The translations under genes and the position numbers were made by a program. 64,000 nucleotides of DNA from Phytoseiulus persimilis (taxonomy: Eukaryota; Arthropoda; Arachnida; Mesostigmata; Phytoseiidae): NCBI GenBank assembly GCA_037576195.1, contig CM075102.1, positions 18,286,745 through 18,350,744 on the forward strand, read 5' to 3'. Shown in pieces: positions 1-12,451 of the stretch (within the stretch, counting starts at the first letter, position 1; every line of letters begins with the position of its first letter). The notes beneath the pieces are model-generated. The model made no database searches. It was given only the letters and a program-made list of their open reading frames with translations, and was not told where the DNA came from.

Positions 1-1895
1 TACAGAGTTCGCTGTAAGACGATAATCCTATGTGAAGTTAAAGCGTTCGACAGCGTAATCCGGAAGGCCTTATCGGAACAGACGAGCAGTGGACCCGCCA
101 GCGCGCGAGCGTACCTTTGGGGAAATCCCAGATTTTTGTTCCCGTTTTTTCTACGTCCCCTCTACCGAATGTCTAAAAACTGTGTATTCTACCACGGAAT
201 CACGGAGCAGTTCTCGGTCACCCATACACAGTCAGAGGAGCGGCAACAGTGAGGGACGAAACATTGATAGGTGGCTGCTGCAACACACGACGGAACAAGA
301 TTCCTCGAAGGTGGAAAGCGCAGAAGAAAAGCGATCACGCAGCGTGCGAATCGAAAAGGGTGCAAGCATTGCATGTTGCGTGATTAGCTTCCAACGATTA
401 ACGGTTCGTCACAACAATCGTTTACGATGGGACATGACGCCTGTCTTTTTTCGGGGTCCACGATTCCGAGGTGGATCTGAGAAACTTGTTCGGGGTATGA
501 CAGAACGGGGACATTGATTGAGAAGCAGGAATGTATTGAAATTCATCGTTGTGTCGGAAAAAGAGCAGGAGACACAGCAGCTACCAAAGTACAACGAAGG
601 GAACGCGAGCGACGTTGGTTCGATTTGTGAGACAGTTATGTTGAAAAGTTCCGATTCGACAGCGAGCGATACAGTCCCCAATGCGAGCTGAGGAGAGAGA
701 GAGAAAGAAAGGGAGCGGCGATGAGCACAGAAGGAGATTCCGGGACGCGGTCCAGGAACTTTGTATAGGAACGCATCGCATCGCGAGAAGAAGTGCAATC
801 TTTGACACCGCCGTTCCATGTTGCAAACCGGAGCTGATTCGAATCGTGACTTACTCCTCCGTTCTATGTAGCCAACGATGTGATATCCTCCCCACGGAGG
901 AAGTCTCTCGACAAGGGGATCGGGCTGCAACGAGCCAACGGTCGAGTTGCGAGAACTGTAGTTCGGATCCAGGAAAGTGGAGCCGCGTCATAAGCCATGA
1001 TAGCTTCAGAATTAGGAGACGACAGAGGAGACGAAGCATCCGTCGTTGAATATGAGGTCATCCATCGTTTGAGCGACGCGGGGTCGTTGAGCAGGAAATA
1101 CTGCTGCTTCGGCTCGCGTCGCTGCGCCACGAATCAGGACATAACGGGACACACATGGACAGAAAAATGGGGTGTAGAAGGCATACGATACTCCGCCGGG
1201 ACACGGTTTGGAGCCCGAACGACTTCCTCCCAGAGAACTTCAAGAATATTTCCAGAATGGACGTTACTCTTTCGAAGCTTCCATGCCATCGCAGCTCGTC
1301 TCAAAATCGCGTCGTTCGTCTGACCAGCGATCAGGCAGCTCGGCCCGTCCGTCCGTTCGTTCTTTCGTCCTTTCAGATCATCAATAATCCACGAAGATAC
1401 AACGGGCGTATACCTTTCGGATGGACATTCGCTCGTAGCTTCTGGTGTCTACGAATCTGTTTCGGACTCATCTCTCGCCGCCGCGGCCGGAGAATCACTT
1501 TAACCAACCGTAGGCCTTCATCGCTCATTCGCGGTGATCGTACGTAGGTAGCCTTCTTATTCTTAGCCAACCCGCCGGCCGGCCAGCCAGCCGACCGAGC
1601 GACTTGTGTCTCAGTGAAGTCGACTCATCTGAACGAGGCAAGGTATCCGAGTGAGTGAGTGACCGAGCGCGCGAGTCACTCCCGAGCAAGCCGGGCAGTC
1701 GACCCAACGAGCAAGCAATTTGTGTTTAGTTAAGATTAAAGATAATAATTCTCAAAAATGATCGAATACCCCGCAGGAATAATCTAATAGAGCTGGCCCT
1801 GGTACTTCGGTTTCTCGTTGGGTTTGTTGGTCAATGTGCTGCTCGTCTATCGACTTCTGCCCAGATTCTGAACGTCAAGTGGAAGCGACCCCACG
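1..1895. other. Unannotated region with period-4 tracts
   Basis: No recognisable gene. Two pyrimidine/GC-rich tetranucleotide tracts stand out: CCGT/TCGT-like at 1,338-1,372 and GGCC/AGCC-like at 1,567-1,605. A (GAGT)n stretch follows near 1,650. The last 300 bp could be a 5' untranslated leader for the weak candidate that starts at 1,896. Confidence 0.4.
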
Positions 1896-2886
1896 ATGCA
1901 CAATCGAGGGAGACTAACAAAGTCTTCTAAGCTGTTGGCGTCGTTGCAAACGTAAGTCGGCCGCTCTGCATCTTAGGAATCGCTCTCGCTGATCGATGCG
2001 ACAGGGTTTCCGATACATTCTCACACCACTCTCATGCTCTTCAGCTTGGCTTCATGCTTCCTCATCACTCAACTCGGATCACTCGGTGGAAGAACGTGAG
2101 AAGTTGAGGAATCTGAAAGCTGTCGATATGCTCGGCAGTAACGACATGAGTCTTGTCAAGTCTCCGGGATTCTCCCTGAGTCCGTTGTTATGAATATTAG
2201 CTGCGAATCTAGAAGCGTTTGCGGTAACAGTCTGAGGCTCAGTGAAGTGTGTCCATGTTTCGCCAACAAACATGAGCATCAAGAAATATTATGATCTCTC
2301 GACAAACGCAAATACGCGTTGATCTCGTATTCTGGAACATAGATGCACTCAAATTCATCTACATCATCCCATATTCGAGTCGAATCCCAATAAGTCATTC
2401 TGTTGATGCTGCACTCCCGATTTGAGCGTTGATCGAAGCTGGAAAGTATGCTCCAATGTCCCTCTCGAGACACGGAATATGAAACTTTGTTACCGGTTGG
2501 AAGGCTCCTCTATCCGTATCCTGGGCCCACTTCTCGATGTGAGATCTATAATCCGGGAAGTCATTCTGATTTCCTGAGGTGTGGATCCTTCTTGATTCGA
2601 GCCAGTTTGGGACATTCGACGCCCTGCCAAGCGAACAGAGCACAGGTCTCCAGCTTCTATCCGACTAAGACCGTCAAGAGTGTCTCTAGTCCCACTCACA
2701 GTGAATGCTCGTGCAAATAGAATGGTTCGTTTTGCTGTTCCACATGAAGCTCAACTCGGATGCACACATGATGACGGGTATGGTTCCTGAGAGCTAATTC
2801 TTCTTCCCATCAGAAACGTTCTGCCGATCGTGGTCCCTCAATCTAAGTTTTTCCTCCGAAATTTCTGTTCACCCCTCGTCTCATAA
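1896..2886 (+). CDS. Weak candidate: 59-residue three-exon ORF
   Basis: Splicing 1896..1951, 2045..2095 and 2814..2886 gives an uninterrupted frame from ATG to TAA. An in-frame TGA lies upstream of the ATG. The donors are GTAAGT and GTGAGA. Both acceptors (GCTCTTCAG, TTCCCATCAG) have pyrimidine tracts, and the first intron is 93 bp, like the short introns of TBC1D16. The product would start MHNRGRLTKSSKLLASLQT and contain a short hydrophobic segment (LASCFLITQLG). I recognise no family. It could equally be the start of a longer gene, a non-coding transcript, or chance. Confidence 0.2.
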
Positions 2887-3394
2887 TGAATTGAGTTCGT
2901 GAAATAATATATTTTCTGGCACAGATTGGCGTATCGATCTCTGTCGGCAGTTTTTCCTCAGTACCTGCCTTCCCATGACGTAAAGTAAAGCACCTGAGTC
3001 AGCCTGATTGAAGCTTGAGCAGCGTTCAATGTGCTTAAATAAGTATAGCACACACGGTTGTTTGAGTGAGTGAGTGACTGACCGGCTTGCTGAAAGCTCC
3101 CCATCAACGGGCGGTACGAACATCGATCCGTCAACCGATCTTGACGTTTCTCTGTCTTCGGCTGCCGCCGTCGCCGTGGCTGGCCCGATCTCGCAGTCCC
3201 TAACAATTTTAATTATCAATGGCTGAGCAATCGTCTCTTTTGAGTAAGAACCAGAGTCGGTTCAGAGCAGAATGGAACCTGGTTCAATAGCAGCGGCACA
3301 CGAACATCGCTTGTCGATAATCAACAAAGACCACAGAAGAAACGACAAGACGCTCTTATCTACTGCAGCTATCTCGGCTCGTGTGGAGGATATC

Positions 3395-3442
3395 TAATCA
3401 TCTATCTATTTATTCGCCTATCCACCTATCTATTTATTTACT
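3395..3442. repeat. Degenerate (TATC/TATT)n microsatellite
   Basis: A period-4 run of ATCT, ATTT and ACCT units, interrupted by single substitutions. Confidence 0.7.
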
Positions 3443-5317
3443 GCGGCAGGATTAGATTTATGTGTGCCGGCTCCAAAGCTGGTTTATTCTGCCGAGCTCT
3501 GCAATAGAGGCGGAATCATCCACATATTTACTGTTATCCCCGGCCAGCGGACAACGTCTCCCTCCTTCCCCGATTCCTCGCATTCTCATATTCATATACG
3601 ATCCGAGGATTTCTGATCACGAACACTGCAGGATTCTCTTTGAACATGAGCCGGAAGGTCCGAGTGCGAATCGGCAAAGTCGACCCTCGGCTTTAGCCGA
3701 TATTCCCAAATTTTGTCCGGCGGGACTCTCACTCGAGTTTCGGTCGGCAATACGCAGGTCCTCGGCGATGAAGACCTGCATGGACTCGTACGGGACAGCA
3801 TCGACCGCTCGAGAACTTCGAAAGAGTTTCAAAGGTCACTCTCACAGAGGAGCAGATAGTGAGTGAGACAGAAAGCGTGCGCTGAACTTCCGCGATGCGA
3901 GGAACGCGGAGGAAACGCTGATTGGACGCACACCCCCGCGGAAAATTGAACGAAAGCTACGTCCATCTTTCTGTTGGGCGGAGCCTGCTCAGCACAAGCA
4001 GCGGAACAGGCTCGAACACGATCGGGAACGAATCCGACGTACCTGAAAAACTCTTGCCTCAACCAAAATAGGTCCCCTCATCCAGATAGGCTCACTTTCG
4101 GACAAGCTCGCTCCGCTGTGAAATCCCCGGATGCGATTCAAGCGCCGAAGTTAACGGCGCTAAAAGAGAAATATTGAGGGATCCTCTTTGGAAAATAAAC
4201 GTTTCTCCATTCTTGACAGGCGGCTCCGCAATGCCACGACACCTGAGATATAGCCAATCGTTAACTAGACGAAAAATATGATACTTAGGAGTCGTAATGG
4301 TCATAATGCCGATTCCAGTAATTTGTGGAAGACACATTGTTATTGATAGCAGAATGGTACAGCAGACCTTTGATCTTGAACAGTCGGCCGTGGTGAGCAA
4401 TGGAGCCTCTGAGCTGGGGCGAGAAAATTTATCAAAATTTTGCCTGAATTTATCGCCGTCCACATTTCGCGTCGTCATCTTGACCATCAGAAAATTGTTT
4501 GACCGTGACAGCCGCGACGTTGTACGATGCCAGAAAGAAGCAGCCCTCTCACGGGCGATATTTATGTGGGAAATGGTTGAAAGCGACATCGAGAATGATT
4601 TTCCGAGGATGAAATGATAACAGCAAATCAAAGGCATGAATTCACGGACTGAACCGAAGGAGACGCCTCGCGAAGCTAAGAGGCTCCGTGTGCACCGTGC
4701 GCATAGGTCCTCGCCGTCCAAACCGCCTGGAGTATTGCGTCAGTTCTTCGAGGGATTCGTCGTTCTACCTCCGAGGCAGGGCGCCGTAAACTCGACACAT
4801 CTGGAGCTCCATCAGACCTGCTCGATCCAAGGCATGAACTAACGGTCTGAGATTCGGGATCGAGACCTCTAGTGCTTAGTACCGCCGCAGCTCAACTAAA
4901 CGAGGCATGTCGTTCAGATTTCTCCGAGGACGAACTTCCGGTTCCGAGGTCATCAGCACGCGTCTTACGTTGTCATTAGTATGATTTCCGTCCAATTTCC
5001 CGGCTCGCACGACGAGCGGATTCGCTATCTCAAACTGTGATCGTCGAACAACCGTATACTCCGTCCGTAATGCTCTAATTATCTCGCCAACGTCTTAGTC
5101 GTTCAAAATTTCTCCTTCCGTTCAAATTTCTCCGCCCGTTCAAATTGCTCGAGAAAATTGGTCGCTACAGCGTCGTTATCAAAACTCAAAGGTTTACTCA
5201 AGCCATCTAAGGGAGAGCGTATATCACAATGGAGCGATCATAATGAGCGGGGAGACTCATCCCAAGACGAGACCTCCGCGTGACATGACATCTCCTTCAG
5301 GGCACAGCGCTAGCGGT

Positions 5318-5337
5318 TCTGCTGCTGCTGCTGCTGT
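5318..5337. repeat. Short (CTG)n run
   Basis: Five to six consecutive CTG units followed by TAGC; non-coding context. Confidence 0.7.
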
Positions 5338-8300
5338 AGCTGGCGCCCTTCATCCCCCAACCAGTTTCTCGTTTGCTCGGCGGCAGAGGGACCACTGAAC
5401 TGTCATCTAATTAACAAACTGTCGCGTGTTCTGGCAATCCTTCTTCAAGGATATCTGTCGGATTTATTTGATAGCAATCTTCCAAATTCACTCTCAGCGG
5501 AGTGATACCTTTTCAACGGACTCCCTGTCTCGGTCGAATGTTCCCTTCGCCAATTTCCATGGGTTGCGCATGAGCCAGTCGCTCGACTCCGCACGTTTGG
5601 CACACGGGATCCCGAGTCGACCTGATTTTCCGTGATACGGAGAACGCGGCAAACACTCCGTAATTTTTGATGGGTCCGTACGGCAGGCTGCAGGGCGTTT
5701 GCGGTATTCTCCGTGTCCCGGAAAACCAGGTATAATCCCGAGCCCCCAGCTTAAGCTGCTTGCTCCTCGATTTCAATCTGGGTCTTCCACTTGGTGCGCG
5801 GGATCCTCCTCGAACGGAGTGGAGTCGGGACAGCACTACTATTCTCAGAACTTGCTGCGCTGACTTCAAGGACCGATGCGGCCGACGTTGAGCGGCAAGC
5901 GTGCATCCCAGGGACTCATCAAACGTTCCCGTTCAGGAGTGTGCGAAACAACATCAGGGTCGGTTCAGAAAATGAGTCATAAGGCCGACTGATGTGCGGC
6001 GAGTAGGGATCTGCTCAAAGTATCAATCGTAGAACATCAATTCCGGCGATGGTTCCGCGGTTCTTCTCCCGCGAAATCGTGGAGCCGCCTCTGTCTTCCC
6101 ACAGGCCAACCGATCGACCTGGTATGATTACGACGGCGCACTGAAAAATTCATCCGAGCCCTCTCAGACATATGACTTCATCAATAACTAAACATCACCG
6201 GCCGTTAGGGCGACGCGACGTCAGCGCTGAAGGCAGCAAATTGACGAACAACAGAAACGACGCAAAACACCGCCACTTACTGAAGAATAGTTAAGATCAA
6301 GTGTTGACGATAGCTCGGCTGGATGTAGATATCTGTGATAACATCGTCGTCCATAGATCAGGTTGTCACTTTGGCAACTTTACCTAAGCTCTACCTCTAC
6401 CTTTCCGTTATTTTCTCTCTTCTGATATGCCAGCGAGGCAACCGGCCGGCTAACCCTGCGGGTTAACAGCAGATCTTCAGATAGTAATCTGCATCATCAT
6501 ATCGAGACAAAATATTCAGCGAGTCCACCCGTTCTTCATGTTTTGTGAGTGTTTCTTGAGCCATTACAGAGGCCCCTCGACACCGGCGTGAGAAGTTAAA
6601 GCAGCACGACAACGCGGAGTGAGTATTCGCTCGACCCGATTCGATCTTCAATAGTCATTGGTGGTTGAGCGTGTTGAACGAACCAGAATCGGACACCGGT
6701 GTCAGGAAATCAGGGATCTCAGAAGATTCACATACGTCTGATGTTAGAGGCGGACCCCCCTTCGGAAACCCCTCCCGATAAGCTTTCTGTGCCTCGGGCT
6801 CTCGGGTTCGCGGGTAATAATCAACGATGAATAGTCTCCGGGCCTAATTTTCCGGAGAAGTTCAAGACTCCGCGGTTTGAAAACGCGCGGGCCCAGAGCA
6901 CTGCGAACGGCGCGATTCGACGAGCCATCGGACCATCGGGTAATTGAGTAGAGTCAATAGATAATGCAAAGATGGGGAGATAAAGTGCCTGATGTTTGCG
7001 GTTCGTTTTGTCGGACATGAAGCAAGTGAAACGAGCCGCACCGCTCGCAACGTAACAGCGATATCTCACGTCTCCGAGTCAATACGAGCTATGGCAAACG
7101 AGCATGCGTCCAGAACAGATGGACCGAACCCTCGGCTGAGCATCGAACAAAACTTCTCCTGCACATTCCTGCTTTCTCGCCCCCTCTCTCACCATGATGT
7201 GATGAATCGGCGACTCCGCGAGCTGAGCATCACTGAGAACGCCTTCCACACGCTCGCCGGTGATCCGGTGGACCGAATAGCCGGAGCTTTCATCAGTAAG
7301 TGGAACGTACGTCATAACCAGAACGAAACACCAGGTCGCAACCGAGTGTCAGGAGCCCTGGTCTCGCAAAAACGTCGAACTACTTCAGTGCTCGAAACTG
7401 TCGCTGATTCCGCTTTGACCAACTTCAATTGGAGCCCTTCGATTGCTCCTCAGACCCTGCTCGCGGATCTGTTTGCATGTGGGGGCACATCGGCGACCGT
7501 GGCAACAGTAAGACCTCGTCGAGCTCGATACGGACGTTTGTCGTCCTGCTACAAACGAACCCTTGGGAATCTTCGTCAAAGATCCTTACAATTACATTTG
7601 AGTGCGAACTTGATTTGGTGGACATGAGGTCTGATTTGAAGAATCCCGTGGAGCACAGCTCCAATTCGGTGACAGGTGGGGTCGCGTTACTCCACGCCGC
7701 CCTGTTACCCTTTCCCCGATACATTGACACCGACGGGGATCTCCCTGGTGGGAGAAACGGATTCGGCAGAACAAAAAACATACGCGTTACGCATCGAATG
7801 ACGTCTCTCAGTGCTCAGGGCCTGCGCGGGGTCCCACGCACCATCGCAGAGGATCGGCAAGATATCGTCCGGCTCACGCAGTCGAATCCGGTGAACACAG
7901 CAGGAGCACCAACGGCTGCAACGAGATTCGCGCGCAGGAAATCTCCTCTGAACGGATATCTTACACGGGTAGAAACGTGTAGTGCTTTAGATTAGCTATG
8001 GAGCAAGAAACGGAAAGATTTGGTCCCGTTAGCCGGTCGACCGCGTCTCTCCATTTCTCCGCTTGGCGGCGACGATTAGTTTGGGTCCGCCACGCTTTGT
8101 GTACTACGCATGGCGCGTGAAACGATGGAAACGGGCGGGCAGTCTGAATAAGCAATTTTTCTCGTCTCTCCGCATTTCAAGCTCCTTGTGATTCTCCTCT
8201 CGATTCGTTGTTGCGGTTCCCGCTGCAAGCCGTGTCACCCGAAACCTCTTCCGAGTGCGCTTCTCTCGGCTTTTCTCGAACCTATTCCCAACAAACCCTG

Positions 8301-9777
8301 TTTTCAGAAACCAATTCGTCAGCGAACTTTTCGGATGGATCGGCCCCTCGGAGCTGGGATGGCGCGGGCGAGCAATGATGCGATTCGTTTGATAATAATC
8401 GCTGTCGTGAGAGGATTGCTTCCATTCCTGGTCCGCCTTTTCTCACCCGTTGCGTTGCTAGTTTGTTTGCGATGGCGTTGTCGTTGGGTGGAGGGTTTCT
8501 CGCCGTCCGCCTCGTTCCGCTGTCGTTACCACCGTCGTGCGACCCGGCGGAAAGACGAACGTCTGACCGGCCGGCAGTGCGGCGCCCGCGCGGGCATCGG
8601 TGGCGCCTGGAAGCCTGTTCCAGAAAGTGAAATTACCGAAGGACGCCGGAGTGCCGACGAAGTTTTCTGTTTCATATCGAAGAGAACACTGAGCCAGTTT
8701 TCGGGTAGATGGACTTCTTCTTTCAGCAGAGGTTGATGACACCGATCCGTGCTCGACGATAACACAACAATCGTTCCTCTCAGATTTTCTGTCCTCGGAG
8801 TAGCAGTCTGACAATTGCGGAACTGAATCCTCATCGACCAACGAGCGCTCCTTTGAGTGCGTTCACAGGCTCGTGTCCAATGGCCGCAAAGACGGCTGAG
8901 CCTAGGTCGTGATGGGCAAAAACCAAATCAGGCGGGCCGTTGTGAAGAGATTCACGCATTTTATTAGTTACCGGGGAATCGAACGTGCTGGATCCGCTCA
9001 TGCTGTGGAGTCACGCGACAGGAAGACAGCTCTCAATGAGCATGAGAGCTCGTTGACTCGAGGGCAGGGAAAGGACAACGCAGGAGAAGATGGCGGTGTT
9101 TCTCTCGGCGCCATCTGCCCAAGGGAAGGTACTAGGACTCTTCCCGTCCTTCATAGCTTGACAATGGGATATCGGTGAGACGGGAAACCAAAGTCGATCG
9201 TGCACATTGAATGGTTCACCTAGTTCGATACTATCTTCATAAAGCTAATTCACGCCTAAAGTTCGCGCTTTGCCAACTCGATCACTTGTTCAGATTTGCT
9301 GACTCGTCAGCAAATGATGTCCATGTCCACCGGATCAGCCAGTTCGAGATCGAGTTTTTTCCATTAATTCGTCGAAAAAAACGCGAAAATTGGGCGAAAC
9401 CGGAGCGGAAAATGCGACTCGTTCCCCCAGCTTTCCAACGGCTTCAATTCTCCGAGAGTCCCTTCGGAGTCGGCCACCGGACGCAAGAATATCGGAATTA
9501 GTGCCCGTCTTTCCTGCGCTACACTCTGTTGGAACTTCCCGTCCGGAGCGGCGCACAGAGGGAGCCGTTTTTCTCCCCAGACTCATCCAATGTTCTGCCT
9601 CGGCTCTGCATCCCATCGAAATCTAATATTCACTCAAGAGTCGTAGTCGAACCGCATGAGCCATCGAGATGGCTGACGTGATTTTCGGATTCTCGGCTGC
9701 GACGCCTTCGCGCCCTCATTGTGCGCAGCTGTGGATGTTGAGCTCTGGATCAGATGACAACGGAAGAAAACGTCTTC

Positions 9778-9797
9778 GTGTGTGTGTGTGTGTGTGT
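9778..9797. repeat. (GT)10 dinucleotide microsatellite
   Basis: Ten uninterrupted GT units. Confidence 0.9.
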
Positions 9798-12199
9798 TTG
9801 CTCAGCTAGCACACCCAATCGCTCCCAATTCATTGAGCCGCGAAGCAGCGAACCGGCGTCGCGACTGAGCGCGCAAGAATCGAAGAATAATATAAAGAAT
9901 TCTTGCTGGCAGATAAATCACGAAGTTATCACCTCCGCAATCACATGTTTTCCGCGGACTCGGGACGAAGGCATGATCCAGGCAAAGCCTGACAGCGAAG
10001 AGACGACATGAAAAGAATTGGATGAAATTCCTTCGCCATGGGTTGCAATGACCGCTCTTTGTTTCGGAAAGACATTGTCATATTGCTGTGGCTAATACGT
10101 ATTGAGAGATATTCCCACTGTCGAATGGCTCCTCGCCAACTGTTGCCGAATTCGCTTGACGAATGGGTTCGAAAACGGAGAAAAAAGGAATTCCTTCGCG
10201 ATTCGTGCACGACGCTGCGGTGGCGGTGCATAACTGTATCTTGGGTCAAACAAGGGTCACCAAGCTTTGAGTTATGAACGCTCGTTTCTCTTCAGCTTTT
10301 TGTTTGTCTTCCAGACGGAGTTTCGCTCCGCTCGGCGCCCTCCCCTCCTCGATCCGTATCTGCTCTGGAACTGCTGTCAATGATTCCCCGTCTTCTTCCA
10401 CGAGGTTTGGGACAGGACGCTGTCCTTCTCGATGCCTGAATTTCCCGAGCCGGCGGACTGCCAACGATTCTCAAACGATTCTCGGAGGTGGCGTTATTAA
10501 AGTCCAGCTCGACCACAGGACGAAAACAAATCATGGCTTTCGACGGTTGCCGGCGAGATATTACACAACGGAAGTTTTCCGTTGGTGGCGCGAGAGCGTT
10601 TTTCGAGTAACCGTAGAAGAAATTAGATGACGTCACGAGGAACAACGTGCGCTAGCCCGCGTGGATTCGTTCCAGGAATGTTCAGTAGTCTGTATAACAC
10701 GCGCTTGCCCCATTAATTCACACGGCTGAAGAGATGATACCGAGATAATGGTGAGATAAACTGTTGAAACGGACATCGGTGCGGCGTGGGGAATCTCCTC
10801 CATCCCGTTTACTGGAGCGAGCATCTGTCAGCTGAGAGTTCCGTGAACTGCATCGCTCGACGGAAACTGGTGCAGTGCTCGGCAGAACGAAACTTATGCT
10901 GCCTGTCGTTAACAAGACGAATTTCGCGCCATTATCGGTTCCAAGTCCGCATCGAGGTGCAAACTCAGAAACACCAGCGGAGAAACGATGTTCTATCCTG
11001 GTGCTGCACTTGTAGATCGCTTCCGGCCGATCGAACACTGCGAAACATGAGTGATCAGTGATCACGGCAGCCCTGTGGCTTCATAATGATTGCCAAGCAG
11101 ATGAAGATTTATGCAGAGGGGAACACCACACAGAAGACGAGAAACTATCAGCGGCGTTAAATCACAACGGATCGAGCCTCGGCAGCTGCGAGCAGTCCCG
11201 CACGAGTTCCAGCGCCACTTCTAAAATCATCCTCCACAGCAACGAGATTCCAAAGGAGAGCTTTGGGCTGATCGATATTCTTCGTGCCTTCGACAAATTG
11301 GTTCCCCAGATGACGACTACGCGTGAGGCGCGCTTCTTGATTCACTTTGCCAGTCAATCCATACTCTTCTCGGGAAACTAATCCTCCAAACAACAATCAG
11401 CGGTCGATGTCGGAGTGTCTGGTGATGAGACGAGTTGCATCACCAGAGCGGTATTTCACCTAGTGTCAGAGAACATAGCAAATCTGAGGCTCCGTGTTTA
11501 CTACGTCCCTCTTTCCCTGCTCCCCTGACGTTTGGTTACGGCTTCTCGGGAAACCATGGCTAAAATCTTTCACCTCGTGCGAAGTCCCATTCTTAGACGA
11601 CAAAAGAAGCGATTTCTGTTGGAGCTCACTCCTGATATCGTTCTCGCTGAGATCAATAGAAAACTCATTCGTCTTCGAACGCAAGGATGAGAATCAAGCT
11701 GACTTTTCTCACTTCAACCAGCGAGCAAGAAGAATTGATATCCGCGGCATCGATAACATCCAATCTCACCCACAACTCGAATCTTGGTCACCGGGAAGAA
11801 GTTCAGAAACCAGGCGATTCGACCCAGACACGTCTCTGACCGGTGCTCTCGTCAGGATTCTGGAATTTCTCCCCTCTCTCCGACTGCAGCCGCCGGAATC
11901 GAGGAGATCTAATACCTCCAGAAGTTCAGGCCTAGAACAGAACTGAATGTCGGGTTACGTACCAGAAGATGGTGTGACAGCCGGAAACGGCCCAATCCTC
12001 CACAGGTTGAGAACCTGGCGGTCATCCATTTTGGCTTCAAGGCCGCCACGACCTCCACAAACTGGCGCCGAACTCCCACATCACAACAAACAAAGGGACA
12101 GCTATCGACTTATTGTTCTCGTAGCTGAGATATTGCCGGGGGTTTCCGTGGCCGATTGCTCAGTCGTCTCCGCAGTTTTCGTAACTGTTAACTCCGACA

Positions 12200-12451
12200 T
12201 ATCATCAGAAAACCACGACAGACGATGAAGAAGGCACTGATGATGACGAAGGCGGCAGTGGCTAGCCCAGTGGTGAGATCAGGTATAACAGCTCGAATAA
12301 TAATAATGATGAAGGCGTTGTTAGCGATGATGCCAGGCAACTGTTTGTCACGACTTCATTCGGCCTTCTGGAGGACTTCGACAACGGTGTTGTCTTCGAC
12401 GATGCGCAAACCACACCGGAGAGAAGAAGATCTAAACCTCGAGGAGGGTAA
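12200..12451 (+). other. Triplet-rich acidic open stretch with one stop
   Basis: One frame reads TTDDEEGTDDDEGGSG, then TAG at 12,263, then PSGEIRYNSSNNNNDEG and on through FGLLEDFDNGVVFDDAQ to TAA at 12,449. Both sides of the stop are acidic and Asn-rich. This could be a decayed exon or simply GAT/GAA/AAT triplet DNA. No splice pair that removes the stop was found. Confidence 0.2.

Larger units (their letters stand above)
2900..12180. other. Gene-poor region, nothing recognised
   Basis: Only short overlapping open frames occur on both strands. The longest (minus 4,092-4,721; plus 6,992-7,627; plus 7,429-7,995) are near the length expected by chance at this composition and show no motif. Simple sequence includes (TATC)n-like DNA at 3,395-3,440, a CTG run at 5,318-5,337 and a (GT)10 tract at 9,778. 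Confidence 0.5.
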
